A DNA stretch of 64,000 nucleotides from Marinovum sp048263515 (GTDB lineage: Bacteria; Pseudomonadota; Alphaproteobacteria; Rhodobacterales; Rhodobacteraceae), in contig NZ_JBLXEC010000022.1 in NCBI RefSeq assembly GCF_048263515.1, forward strand, positions 1 through 64,000, read 5' to 3'. The notes beneath the pieces are model-generated. The model was not told the DNA's origin and made no database searches. It was given only the letters and a program-made list of their open reading frames with translations. This document shows, one piece after another, positions 1 through 8,837 of the stretch (its first letter is position 1; each line of letters starts with the position of its first letter). A program made the translations under genes and the position numbers.

Positions 1-408
1 ACGGTGCTGCTGAAGAACCCGAACAAGCGCACCAAGCCGGTCATGGGCAATATCATGAAGGCAGTGCGCGACCTGCCTCACCTGGCGCGCAAGTCCATCA
101 CCTTCGACCGCGGCACCGAGTTCGTCAGCTGGCCGCATCTGCAGGCCGAGATCGGTACCCAGACGTGGTTCTGCGATCCCTCCTCGCCGTGGCAAAAAGG
201 CACCGTCGAGAACACCAACCGACGGGTCCGAAGATGGCTACCCCGCAAGCGCGACATCACGGCAATCTCAGATCATGAATTGAAGATGATCTGTGACCGC
301 CTCAACGCAACACCCAGAAAATGCCTCGGATGGAAGACCCCCGCCGAGGTGTTCCGGGAAAAGATGATGGAGGAAATGGGTCGACGCCCCTACCCTCAAC
401 GCCAATAG
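1..408 (+). CDS. IS30-family transposase, C-terminal part (5' end outside window)
   Basis: The frame is open from the first base, so the N-terminus (HTH and first catalytic Asp) lies outside the window. The visible 135 residues hold the second half of the DDE core of IS30-type transposases: the second Asp in TFDRGTEF, the block FCDPSSPWQKGTVEN that carries the catalytic Glu, and the typical end RLNATPRKCLGWKTPAEVF. These motifs are diagnostic of the family. The protein would cut and join the ends of its own insertion sequence. The reading frame is intact where visible. I could not define the right terminal inverted repeat in the roughly 95 bp before the next gene. Confidence 0.9.
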   Translation, partial: TVLLKNPNKRTKPVMGNIMKAVRDLPHLARKSITFDRGTEFVSWPHLQAEIGTQTWFCDPSSPWQKGTVENTNRRVRRWLPRKRDITAISDHELKMICDRLNATPRKCLGWKTPAEVFREKMMEEMGRRPYPQRQ

Positions 409-503
409 GAGTCGCGGTTCAAGTATCGCTCACACCCGCACTTGATCCGAACCATCCTCTCACGCTACGCTTGAAATCAAGGACCCACTTGGGAGTGCTT
501 CCA

Positions 504-1877
504 GTGACCCGTATCCTCTATCTCACCAGTTCCGCGTTTCTGTCGCTGATGCTCTTGCCGCACCCCTCCATGGCGCTGGAGATCGCGCCTGGCACCCTCG
601 GGCTCTGTCAGGCCACCCTGCGTGGCGAGATCGCGCCCGGCGATGCTGACGTGCTCTCTGAGCTGTCTTTCGAGCAACCCCTGACCTGGCCGTCAGAGGC
701 TGACGGTCGCTGGAAGACCCTGTGCCTCGACAGCCCCGGCGGTGACTTCGATGAAAGCCTGAAGATCGCGCAGTATCTGGTTGATAATGATATCGGAACC
801 GTTGTCGACGATGGCGCGGCCTGCACCGGGAGCTGTGCGTTGGTCTTCATGTTCGGCACCGTGGCCCAGGGCGCGGCCCCCGGGCTGACCCACCGCGTTC
901 TGCATGTCGGCGGTACCTTGGGGTTTTCAGCGCCGGACCTTGGCGAGACTGCCACGGCCGAGGACCTGCTGCGGTTCTACACGCTGGCCGCGCAACCCCG
1001 GCCGGACAAGGCGCGGCCGTTCCTTGATGCCGATCTGGTGGCGGCGCTGAGCGTGACCCGGCGGCTGGAGATCGACAGCGTCAACAAGGCCGGCCGCTGG
1101 GATATCGAGCTTACCGGCTTCGAGGAACCGGCGCTCTCGGATCGCGGGTTTTTCAATGCCTGTCAGAACCTTACCACATGGCCCTCGCGGCTGGCCGAAG
1201 GCCAGCTGGACTTCGAAGGCAATGGCGAGGTCTTTCAGCTCTCGGTTTCCAGCTGGACCGCCGGCGGCGCGATACGGGACCGCTACGAGCTGCAGTTCGC
1301 CAGCGAGGATGTGCAGGAATGTTCCGCCACCGTGGCTGCCTCCGGGGATGGCACGCCCTTGCCGTTGATCTGTGGCGTCGATGGCGAGACCAACACCGGC
1401 ATCGGCCCGGATGACTGCGGCGACCCGGACCTGATGTACCTCTGGGCGCCCATTCCGGCCCTGGCGAAGTTCCCGGCGGAGACCAGCCTCTCGGCGCTGG
1501 AGGATGGCAGCGCCCTGCCCGCCAGATCCGAGGCCGCCGAGCTGACCAAGCCGACGCCGTGCCGCTCGGAGGATGGTGTGGCCGAAGTCATAAACGTGAA
1601 CAATTACACGTCATTGCGGGCTGAACCTACGGTAGACTCTGAAAAGCTGGGCGAGCTGCCGCTGGGCAAGACCTTCGAGATCGGCGAGAGCTTCGCCGCC
1701 AATACCGACCACCCGGATCACGCCGCCTGTGCCGCGCTCTGCGAGGCGGCCAATGCGGACAAACCGTTTGATCGCGGGGCCTTGGCGACCTGCGTTGACG
1801 AAAACTGGATGTGGTGGCAGATCACGGGGCCCAATGGCAAGACCGGCTTTGCCAGCGCCAAGTTCCTCGATTTCTGA
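504..1877 (+). CDS. secreted ClpP/crotonase-like protein with C-terminal SH3 domain
   Basis: This is a 457-aa protein. The frame is open further upstream but runs through the transposase; GTG at 504 is preferred because GGGAG lies 8 bp before it and a signal peptide follows directly (hydrophobic run ending at SMA, about residue 24). Residues about 25-230 resemble the periplasmic ClpP-like family COG3904: a DSPGG turn, then ACTGSCALVFMFG, where the Ser-Cys motif occupies the ClpP-like active-site position, and a nearby His segment RVLHVGG. The last 90 residues form an SH3-like domain (NVNNYTSLRAEP... WWQITGPNGKTGFASAKFL). A periplasmic or cell-wall-associated role is likely; the substrate is unknown. 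It converges on gcdH. Proteolytic activity is inference only. Confidence 0.75.
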   Translation: MTRILYLTSSAFLSLMLLPHPSMALEIAPGTLGLCQATLRGEIAPGDADVLSELSFEQPLTWPSEADGRWKTLCLDSPGGDFDESLKIAQYLVDNDIGTVVDDGAACTGSCALVFMFGTVAQGAAPGLTHRVLHVGGTLGFSAPDLGETATAEDLLRFYTLAAQPRPDKARPFLDADLVAALSVTRRLEIDSVNKAGRWDIELTGFEEPALSDRGFFNACQNLTTWPSRLAEGQLDFEGNGEVFQLSVSSWTAGGAIRDRYELQFASEDVQECSATVAASGDGTPLPLICGVDGETNTGIGPDDCGDPDLMYLWAPIPALAKFPAETSLSALEDGSALPARSEAAELTKPTPCRSEDGVAEVINVNNYTSLRAEPTVDSEKLGELPLGKTFEIGESFAANTDHPDHAACAALCEAANADKPFDRGALATCVDENWMWWQITGPNGKTGFASAKFLDF

Positions 1878-1880
1878 AGG

Positions 1881-1905
1881 TGTCCGGCGGGCGTGCCGCC
1901 GGACA
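1881..1905. terminator. hairpin between convergent genes
   Basis: A perfect 10-bp stem (TGTCCGGCGG paired with CCGCCGGACA) with a 5-base loop lies 4 bp after the SH3-protein stop and 6 bp before the gcdH stop. There is no strong T-run on either side, so it may act as a weak bidirectional terminator or a 3'-end stabiliser. Confidence 0.6.
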
Positions 1906-1910
1906 AAGGC

Positions 1911-3137
1911 TCAGAAGAACGCCTGAAGCCCGGTCTGCGCCCGGCCGAGGATCAGCGCATGGACGTCATGCGTGCCCTCGTAGGTGTTCACCGTCTCGAG
2001 GTTGACCATGTGGCGGATCACCTGGAATTCGCCGGAAATGCCGTTGCCGCCGTGCATGTCGCGCGCCATCCGGGCGATATCCAGCGCCTTGCCGCAGTTG
2101 TTGCGCTTGATCAGGCTGATCATCTCGGGCGCGGCATTGGCCTCGTCCATCAGCCGGCCGACCTGCAACGCGGCCTGCAGGCCCAGGGTGATCTCGGTCT
2201 GCATGTCGGCCAATTTCTTCTGGTAGAGTTGCGTTCCGGCCAGCGGTTTGCCGAATTGCGTCCGGTCGAGGCCATAGCTGCGCGCCGCCTGCCAGCAGAA
2301 CTCGGCGGCACCCATCACGCCCCAGGCAATGCCATAGCGCGCCCGGTTGAGGCAGCCGAATGGTCCCTTGAGGCCCGAGACATTGGGCAGCAGCGCGTCT
2401 TCGCCGACCTCGACGCCATCCAGCACGATCTCGCCGGTGACCGAGGTGCGCAGCGACAGCTTGCCGCCGATCTTGGGCGCGCTGAGCCCCTTGGTGCCCT
2501 TCTCCAGCACGAAGCCCTTGATCTTGCCGTCGTGGGCATCCGACTTGGCCCAGACCACGAAGACATCGGCGATCGGCGCGTTGGAGATCCACATCTTCGA
2601 GCCGGTCAACCGATAGCCGCCGTCGATCTTCTGTGCGCGGGTCTTCATGCCGCCGGGATCGGAGCCGGCATCGGGCTCGGTCAGGCCGAAACAGCCGATC
2701 CAGTCGCCGCTGGCGAGCTTCGGCAGGTACTTCTGGCGCTGTTCCTCGGTGCCATAGGCGTAGATCGGATACATTACTAGGCTGGATTGGACCGACATCA
2801 TCGAACGATAGCCGCTGTCGATCCGTTCGATCTCGCGCGCTACAAGGCCGTAGGAGACATAGCCCGCGCCGATGCCGCCATAGGCCTCGGGGATTGTGGT
2901 GCCAAGAAGGCCCATCTCGCCCATCTCGGCGAAAAGCTCGGGCGCGATGGTCTCATTCTCGTAAGCATCGATCACCCGCGGGGCCAGTTTCTCGCTGGCA
3001 TAGGCGCGGGCGGACTCGGCCACCATGCGCTCTTCCTCGGTGAGCTGGGCCGAGAGCCGCAGCGGATCGGACCAGTCGAACCGGCCGAGATCGGGCGCGT
3101 CCTTGGGCTTCAAAGGGGTCACATCTAATGCAGACAT
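1911..3137 (-). CDS. gcdH: glutaryl-CoA dehydrogenase
   Basis: A 408-aa FAD-dependent acyl-CoA dehydrogenase. It would oxidise and decarboxylate glutaryl-CoA to crotonyl-CoA in lysine and tryptophan breakdown, passing electrons to ETF. The N-terminus (LKPKDAPDLGRFDWSDPLRL) and the middle (CFGLTEPDAGSDPGGMKTRA) are typical of the glutaryl-CoA subfamily, and the C-terminal NTYEGTHDVHALILGRA contains the catalytic Glu. ATG at 3137 is chosen over an upstream in-frame ATG because GGGAGG sits just before it and because it matches the normal N-terminus. It is transcribed alone, convergent with the SH3 protein. Length is normal for the family (about 395-410 aa). Confidence 0.93.
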   Translation of the reverse strand: MSALDVTPLKPKDAPDLGRFDWSDPLRLSAQLTEEERMVAESARAYASEKLAPRVIDAYENETIAPELFAEMGEMGLLGTTIPEAYGGIGAGYVSYGLVAREIERIDSGYRSMMSVQSSLVMYPIYAYGTEEQRQKYLPKLASGDWIGCFGLTEPDAGSDPGGMKTRAQKIDGGYRLTGSKMWISNAPIADVFVVWAKSDAHDGKIKGFVLEKGTKGLSAPKIGGKLSLRTSVTGEIVLDGVEVGEDALLPNVSGLKGPFGCLNRARYGIAWGVMGAAEFCWQAARSYGLDRTQFGKPLAGTQLYQKKLADMQTEITLGLQAALQVGRLMDEANAAPEMISLIKRNNCGKALDIARMARDMHGGNGISGEFQVIRHMVNLETVNTYEGTHDVHALILGRAQTGLQAFF

Positions 3138-3295
3138 CGCGGGCCTCCCGTGGAATTCGCTGAATTGCGCCGAGAGTAGCGCATCGGCACGGGCGAAGGA
3201 AACCGGGATTTGATCAAATGACGCCGCGGCGGCGAGGAAAGCCCACAAGGGCTTGAGGAGCGCCCTCCTCCGCCCTTGCGGTCGTCTTCGGTCGG

Positions 3296-3985
3296 TCAGC
3301 CCAGCGCGTAGCCGGCACCGCGCACGGTGCGCAGCGGATCGCTGCCGCCAAATTGGCAGAGCGCCTTGCGCAGCCGGCCGATATGCACGTCGACGGTGCG
3401 GGTGTCGACATAGATGTCGCGGCCCCAGACCCGGTCGAGCAGTTGTTCGCGGGTCCAGACCCGGCCGGGCTTTTCCATGAAGGTGGTCAGCAGGCGAAAC
3501 TCGGTCGGCCCGAGCTTCAGCGGCTGGTCGGCGCGGGTCACCCGGTGGGTCTCGGCATCCAGCACGATATCCTCGTATTCCAGCCGTTCACCCACACTGG
3601 CGGGCCGCGTGCGGCGCAACTGCGCGCGTACCCGGGCCATCAGCTCGACCACCGAGTAAGGCTTCACCACATAGTCGTCGGCCCCGGTCTCGAGGCCGCG
3701 CACCCGGTCGACCTCTTCCGCCCGGGCCGAGAGCATGATGACCGGCACGGCCCGGGTTTCGGGCCGCGATTTCAGCCTGCGGCAGACCTCGATGCCCGAG
3801 ACATTGGGCAGCATCCAGTCCAGCACGATGATGTCCGGCGCTTCCTCTTCCGCGAGCAGCAGCGCCTGCTCGCCGTCCTCGGCGCGGCTGACGCGAAAGC
3901 CCTCGGCCTCGAGGTTGTAGGACAGCACCTCGCGTTGCGCCGGCTCATCCTCGACGATCAGCACCGTGGGTTGATCCACCGACAT
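3296..3985 (-). CDS. phoB: phosphate regulon response regulator PhoB
   Basis: A 229-aa OmpR/PhoB-type regulator. The receiver domain (about 1-120) has the acidic pair E12/D13, the phosphoacceptor D56 in IIVLDWMLP and K108 in VVKPYS. The C-terminal winged helix (about 130-229) ends in the typical VRTVRGAGYALG. It is activated by PhoR under phosphate limitation and binds Pho boxes such as the one before pstS. Its start lies 2 bp beyond the phoU stop, so it is the last gene of pstSCAB-phoU-phoB and is presumably autoregulated through the pstS promoter. The assignment rests on sequence and context and is firm. Confidence 0.95.
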   Translation of the reverse strand: MSVDQPTVLIVEDEPAQREVLSYNLEAEGFRVSRAEDGEQALLLAEEEAPDIIVLDWMLPNVSGIEVCRRLKSRPETRAVPVIMLSARAEEVDRVRGLETGADDYVVKPYSVVELMARVRAQLRRTRPASVGERLEYEDIVLDAETHRVTRADQPLKLGPTEFRLLTTFMEKPGRVWTREQLLDRVWGRDIYVDTRTVDVHIGRLRKALCQFGGSDPLRTVRGAGYALG

Positions 3986-3987
3986 GC

Positions 3988-4707
3988 TCAGGCCCCCGCT
4001 TCCGGCGAAAGCGACTTGTCGAGCGAGGTGCGGTCGCCCTTCTCGCGCTCGGCCGGCATCGCGCCTTCGACGAGAAAGACCACCTGTTCGGCCACCGAGG
4101 TCACGTGGTCGCCCATGCGCTCGATGTTCTTGGCGATGAAATGCAGGTGCATGCAGGCGGTGATGTTGCGCGGGTCTTCCATCATGAAGGTCAGGAATTC
4201 GCGGAAGGTGGCGTTGTACATCTGGTCGACGTCGCGGTCGCGCTGGATGACATCACGGGCCAGCGCCGCGTCGCGCTGGATGTAGCTGTCGAGCGCGTCC
4301 TTCAGCATCACCTCGACAACCCGCGCCATGCGACGCAGCGCCGAGGTGGTGCCGTCGATCTGCGCCAGCTGCATCAGCACCGAGTTGCGCTTGGCCATGT
4401 TCTTGGCGAGGTCGCCGATCCGTTCCAGATCGTTGGCGGTCTTCATCACCGACAGGATCACCCGCAGGTCGACGGCGGTGGGCGCGCGCAGGGCGATCAC
4501 CCGGGCGGCTTCCTCGTGGATCAGCTCGTCGAGCTCGTCGATCGCCTTGTCGCCACGGCGAACCTTGTCGCTGAGCTCTTCGTCGCGGGCCTCGAGCGCC
4601 TCGGCGCCGTCGCGGATCGCCTGTTCGACCAGGCCACCCATTTTCATGATCCGCGCCTGGATGCTTTCGAGGTCGCGGTCGAAGGAACTGACAATGTGCT
4701 CTTGCAT
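3988..4707 (-). CDS. phoU: phosphate signalling protein PhoU
   Basis: A 239-aa all-helical protein made of two repeated PhoU domains, each with the E/DxxxD metal-binding pattern (for example NDLERIGDLAKNMAKR in the first and KNIERMGDHVTSVAEQ in the second). PhoU couples the Pst transporter to PhoR and dampens the Pho response when phosphate is sufficient. It sits 10 bp after pstB and 2 bp before phoB, the standard place. Length matches the E. coli protein (241 aa). Confidence 0.95.
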   Translation of the reverse strand: MQEHIVSSFDRDLESIQARIMKMGGLVEQAIRDGAEALEARDEELSDKVRRGDKAIDELDELIHEEAARVIALRAPTAVDLRVILSVMKTANDLERIGDLAKNMAKRNSVLMQLAQIDGTTSALRRMARVVEVMLKDALDSYIQRDAALARDVIQRDRDVDQMYNATFREFLTFMMEDPRNITACMHLHFIAKNIERMGDHVTSVAEQVVFLVEGAMPAEREKGDRTSLDKSLSPEAGA

Positions 4708-4717
4708 GATGTGCTCC

Positions 4718-5515
4718 TTACCCGATCCGACCGGTGATGTAGCTTTCGGTCCGGGGATCGTCGGGCATGGTGAAGATTTTCGAGGTGTCGCCGAATTCCA
4801 CGAGGTTGCCCAAGTGGAAGAAGGCGGTCTTCTGGCTGACGCGGGCGGCCTGCTGCATCGAGTGGGTGACGATCACCACCGAATACTGCGAGCGCAGCTC
4901 GTCGATCAGCTCTTCGACCTGGGCGGTGGCAATCGGGTCGAGCGCCGAACAGGGCTCGTCCATCAACAGCACCTCGGGCTCGGTGGCAATCGCGCGGGCA
5001 ATGCACAGACGCTGCTGCTGGCCGCCGGAAAGGCCGGTGCCGGGCGCGTGCAGCCGGTCCTTGACCTCGTCCCAGATCGCGCCGCGGCGGAGCGATTTCT
5101 CGACGATCACGTCGAGATCGGCCTTGCTGCGGGCCAGGCCGTGGATGCGCGGGCCATAAGCGATATTGTCGTAGATCGACTTGGGGAAGGGGTTCGGCTT
5201 CTGGAACACCATGCCCACCTTGGCGCGCAGTTGCACCGGATCGACCTTCTTGTCGTAGATGTCCTCGCCATCGAGGCGGATGTCGCCCTTGACCCGGCAG
5301 ATCTCGATGGTGTCGTTCATCCGGTTGAGACAGCGCAGGAAGGTCGACTTGCCGCAGCCCGACGGGCCGATGAAGGCCGTCACGGTGTTGGCCTCGATGT
5401 CGACGTCGATGTTCTTGATGGCATGGGTGTCGCCGTAGAACACATCGACATTCCGGGCCGAGAACTTGATCTCGTTGGACGTCACTGCAGTCTCCGCTTT
5501 CGGGGTATCGTACAT
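4718..5515 (-). CDS. pstB: phosphate ABC transporter ATP-binding protein PstB
   Basis: A 265-aa ABC ATPase that drives phosphate import through PstCA. Visible motifs: Walker A GPSGCGKST (residues 50-58), Q-loop GMVFQKPNPFP, the PstB-specific segment CLNRMND, signature LSGGQQQRL (162-170), Walker B VLLMDEP (182-188) and the switch His in VIVTHSM. Length is close to the E. coli protein (257 aa). It lies 14 bp after pstA and 10 bp before phoU in one operon. Confidence 0.97.
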   Translation of the reverse strand: MYDTPKAETAVTSNEIKFSARNVDVFYGDTHAIKNIDVDIEANTVTAFIGPSGCGKSTFLRCLNRMNDTIEICRVKGDIRLDGEDIYDKKVDPVQLRAKVGMVFQKPNPFPKSIYDNIAYGPRIHGLARSKADLDVIVEKSLRRGAIWDEVKDRLHAPGTGLSGGQQQRLCIARAIATEPEVLLMDEPCSALDPIATAQVEELIDELRSQYSVVIVTHSMQQAARVSQKTAFFHLGNLVEFGDTSKIFTMPDDPRTESYITGRIG

Positions 5516-5529
5516 GGGGGTTCCTTTCG

Positions 5530-7329
5530 TTACCAGCGGCGCTCGAACCGGCGGCGCAGCACGATGGCCAGAAGGTTCATGAGGACAAGGAAGAGAAGCA
5601 GGACGCAGATCGCCGCCGCTGTGCGTGCCTCGAAGGCACGTTCGGGGAAGTCGGACCAGCGATAGACCTGCACGGGCAGCACCGTGGCGCTGTCGGTCAG
5701 AGAGGTCGGCACGTCGACGATGAAGGCCACCATGCCGATCATGATCAACGGCGCGGTTTCGCCCAGGGCTTGCGCCATGCCGATGATCGTGCCGGTCAGG
5801 ATGCCGGGCATCGCCAGCGGCAGCACGTGGTGGAAGCTCGCCTGCACGTTCGAGGCACCGACACCCAGCGCCGCTTCACGGATCGACGGCGGCACCGCCT
5901 GGATCGCGGCGCGGGCGGCGATGATGATCGTCGGCAAGGTCATCAGCGCCAGCACGATGCCACCGGCCAGGGGCGCCGAGCGCGGCACGCCGAAGACATT
6001 GAGGAAAACCGCCAGCCCCAGCAGGCCGAAGACGATCGAAGGCACCGCCGCGAGGTTGTTGATGTTCACCTCGAGGAAGGCGGTAAAGCGGTTTTTCGGT
6101 GCGAATTCCTCGAGATAGATCGCGCCCAGCACGCCGATGGGGAACGCGAGGCCAAAGGTCACCGCCATGGTCAGCAGCGAGCCCACCAGCGCGCCACGGA
6201 TACCGGCCAGTTCCGGCGCGCGGCTGTCGGCGGCAGTGAAGAAGCGCCAGTTGAAGGTCTCCTTGATCTGACCGCGTTCCTTTAGCGTCTCGATCCAGAC
6301 GATCTGGTGATCGCTGACCTTGCGCGCCGATTCCGGCTGGCTGGTGGTGTAGAAGCCCCAGTCGGTGCTGCCGTCGACCGGCAGGGTCACGGCGGTCAGG
6401 GCTTCGCCCTTGGCCTCGCGGGCGCCGACCTCGGTCAGGCGGATCCAGCCGCCACCGGCCTTGACCAGAAGCGAGATGTTCTCGTCGTCGACCGCTTCCG
6501 AGCCGCCTGCCCCACGGGCCCGCGCCTCGAGCGCATTGGCCTCATCGAGCAACTCCTGCTCCTGCGTCCGGGCCTTTTCGGCCTTGGCGAGCTGTTTCTC
6601 ACGTTCTTCGGCGGTCTCGGCGGCAGACGCGCGCTCACCATAGACGGCGACGGCATTGGCCTGGCGCGCGGCCTTGACCCGCAGGTCCTCGACATCGACG
6701 AAAAGCTGTTCCTTCACCGCCATCAGCGCGCCGAGGAAATCGTCTGCGCTGGAGGTCAGCACCAGATCGCCGCCCTCGCCTTCGGTCACGCTCAGCGTGC
6801 CGGTCACGGTCTCGGCGTTCAGCGTGCCGTATTCGTCCTTGAGGTAAAGGTCGGTCACGTCCGAGGCCAGGAAATCATAGGTGATGGTCTGGCCCAGCAG
6901 CTCGGGCTCGGCGGTGATCTTGTCGGCCAGTTCAAAGGGCGCGCCGCCCGAGACGAGGTTGCCGAGCGCCCGGCGCACGGTGCGGCCGCTGGCCTCGGGG
7001 AAGGCCTCGCGCAGCATCTGCGTGGTCAGACCGTCGAAATCGGCGCGCAGCAGCTCGTTGCCGGTGGCGTCGGGCGCGATGCCCAGCACCTCGGGGTCGA
7101 GCGTCACCTCGGCAGTGATGTAATGTTCGGTCAGCGCCTTGGACGCCTGCATCACGACCGAGCTGAGCAGCGCCACGAGGGCGAAACCGGCCACGCCGAT
7201 GGCGGCAATGCCATAGGCCTTGAGCCGCAGTTCGGCCCAGCGGCGACGGCGCAAGCGCGACGAGCCGCCGAGGATGGTGCCGTGATCAAAGCCGCGACCG
7301 TCTTGGGGATTGGTAGAGATATCAGCCAT
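5530..7329 (-). CDS. pstA: phosphate ABC transporter permease PstA, long DUF3333 form
   Basis: At 599 aa this is about twice the length of E. coli PstA (296 aa). The C-terminal part, about 370-599, is a normal permease with several membrane helices and the cytoplasmic coupling loop around AALGVGASNVQASFHHVLPLAMPGILTG. One membrane helix lies at about residues 38-62. Between them is a soluble insert of about 300 residues, presumably periplasmic, with a charged Ala/Glu-rich predicted coiled coil (about 225-280). This matches the DUF3333 region known from alphaproteobacterial PstA. The job of the insert is not known. The gene is 14 bp after pstC. Confidence 0.93.
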   Translation of the reverse strand: MADISTNPQDGRGFDHGTILGGSSRLRRRRWAELRLKAYGIAAIGVAGFALVALLSSVVMQASKALTEHYITAEVTLDPEVLGIAPDATGNELLRADFDGLTTQMLREAFPEASGRTVRRALGNLVSGGAPFELADKITAEPELLGQTITYDFLASDVTDLYLKDEYGTLNAETVTGTLSVTEGEGGDLVLTSSADDFLGALMAVKEQLFVDVEDLRVKAARQANAVAVYGERASAAETAEEREKQLAKAEKARTQEQELLDEANALEARARGAGGSEAVDDENISLLVKAGGGWIRLTEVGAREAKGEALTAVTLPVDGSTDWGFYTTSQPESARKVSDHQIVWIETLKERGQIKETFNWRFFTAADSRAPELAGIRGALVGSLLTMAVTFGLAFPIGVLGAIYLEEFAPKNRFTAFLEVNINNLAAVPSIVFGLLGLAVFLNVFGVPRSAPLAGGIVLALMTLPTIIIAARAAIQAVPPSIREAALGVGASNVQASFHHVLPLAMPGILTGTIIGMAQALGETAPLIMIGMVAFIVDVPTSLTDSATVLPVQVYRWSDFPERAFEARTAAAICVLLLFLVLMNLLAIVLRRRFERRW

Positions 7330-7343
7330 GTCTCAATGCCTTC

Positions 7344-8720
7344 TCAGTCGTACTTTTCACGGTACTTCGCGACAAGCCGCTGCGCCGCCATGTTCATGAT
7401 CAGGGTCAGCACGAACAGCGTGAACCCCAGGGTAAAGGCCGGTCCGGCCGCGGTTTCGGCCTCGGTGTCGCCGGTGATCAGCGCCACGATCTGCACGGTC
7501 ACGGTGGTCACCGCCTCGAGCGGGTTGGCGGTGAGGTTGGCGCCCTGCCCGGCCGCCATCACCACGATCATCGTCTCGCCGATGGCGCGGCTGACGGCCA
7601 GCAGAACCGCCGAGACGATGCCCGGAAGTGCCGCCGGCAGAACCACCTGCTGCATGGTCTCGGCCTTGGTGGCGCCAATCCCCAGCGAGGCGTCGCGCAG
7701 CGACTGCGGCACCGAGTTGATGACGTCATCGGACAGCGACGAGATGAAGGGGATGATCATCACCCCCATCACGATCCCCGCCGCCAGCGCCGATTCAGAG
7801 GCGACGCGGATGCCGATCGCCTCGCCACCGTCGCGCAGCAAGGGTGCCAGGGTGATCGCGGCAAAGAAGCCGTAGACCACGGTCGGGATGCCGGCGAGGA
7901 TCTCCAGCATCGGCTTGGCAAAGGCCCGCACCCGGGTCGAGGCGAAATCCGACAGGTAGATGGCGGCAAACAGCCCCACCGGCACCGCGACCACCATGGC
8001 AATCGCGGTGATCAGCAGCGTCCCGGCAAAGAGCGGCAGCGCGCCCACCTTGTCAGCGTCCATCTTGCCTTCGAAGACGCCGGACAGTGGGCTCCACGTG
8101 GTGCCGAAGAGATACTTGTGCACCTGCCAGTCGATGGCGTTGAAGAACCGCATGGTCTCGAAGATCAGCGACAGCACGATGCCGATGGTGGTCAGGATGG
8201 CGATGCCGGCCATGACCAGAAGCACGGCGCGGATCACCTTTTCGCTGTGGTTGCGGGCGCGCCATTCGGGCGCCACGCGGGAATAGGAATAGAGCCCGGC
8301 GAGGAAGGCCCCGCCCAGCCCCAGCACGATCAGCGCCCAGGAATGAATGGCGTCGAGCGATGCAAAGCGCAGGGCCACTGCCTGACGCAGGTCGCCGTCT
8401 TCCGACGAGATGCGGCCCTCGGCAATGGCGCGGGCGTCGGAAAGGATCAGTTGGCGTTCGATCATCACGGCATCGGGCCGCGCCTCGCCGATCTGCGACA
8501 TCAGGCTGGAGGTCACCCACCAGTTGCCGAAGATCACCAGAAGGATCAGCACGCCCCAGCCGGTGATCAACACCCAGAGGAAGCTGTGCAGACCATGGTA
8601 GGACGGACGGGAATGCAGGTGGACGTCGTCGCTCGCGGCCACGTTGGCGGCACGGCGGCTCGACAGCAGATAGGCCGCAACTGCCAGCGCGAAAATGACC
8701 AGCGTTAGGGTGAAAACCAT
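7344..8720 (-). CDS. pstC: phosphate ABC transporter permease PstC, long form
   Basis: A 458-aa membrane protein with the PstC permease core in the C-terminal 260 residues; the coupling-loop segment DASLGIGATKAETMQQVVLP is clear. The N-terminal about 170 residues contain two or three further hydrophobic segments separated by a polar stretch (about 65-130), longer than in E. coli PstC (319 aa). With PstA it forms the membrane channel for phosphate. The gene begins about 117 bp after pstS, a gap holding a strong hairpin, which probably lowers its expression relative to the binding protein. Confidence 0.94.
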   Translation of the reverse strand: MVFTLTLVIFALAVAAYLLSSRRAANVAASDDVHLHSRPSYHGLHSFLWVLITGWGVLILLVIFGNWWVTSSLMSQIGEARPDAVMIERQLILSDARAIAEGRISSEDGDLRQAVALRFASLDAIHSWALIVLGLGGAFLAGLYSYSRVAPEWRARNHSEKVIRAVLLVMAGIAILTTIGIVLSLIFETMRFFNAIDWQVHKYLFGTTWSPLSGVFEGKMDADKVGALPLFAGTLLITAIAMVVAVPVGLFAAIYLSDFASTRVRAFAKPMLEILAGIPTVVYGFFAAITLAPLLRDGGEAIGIRVASESALAAGIVMGVMIIPFISSLSDDVINSVPQSLRDASLGIGATKAETMQQVVLPAALPGIVSAVLLAVSRAIGETMIVVMAAGQGANLTANPLEAVTTVTVQIVALITGDTEAETAAGPAFTLGFTLFVLTLIMNMAAQRLVAKYREKYD

Positions 8721-8790
8721 CAGTCAGGCTCCGGGTATTCGGGCGGTGATACGGGCGTCGGGTCCGGGCTTTGGCAACCCGGAAAAGCGA

Positions 8791-8816
8791 ACCGAGGGCG
8801 GAGATCCGCCCTCGGT
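8791..8816 (-). terminator. intra-operon hairpin between pstS and pstC
   Basis: A perfect 11-bp stem (ACCGAGGGCGG paired with CCGCCCTCGGT) and a 4-base loop, followed on the minus strand by TCGCTTTTCC. The short T-run suggests a partial terminator or an RNA-stabilising hairpin that would keep pstS transcript in excess over the downstream transporter genes. Confidence 0.65.
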
Positions 8817-8837
8817 GATGTCAGTCGCGATCAGCGA

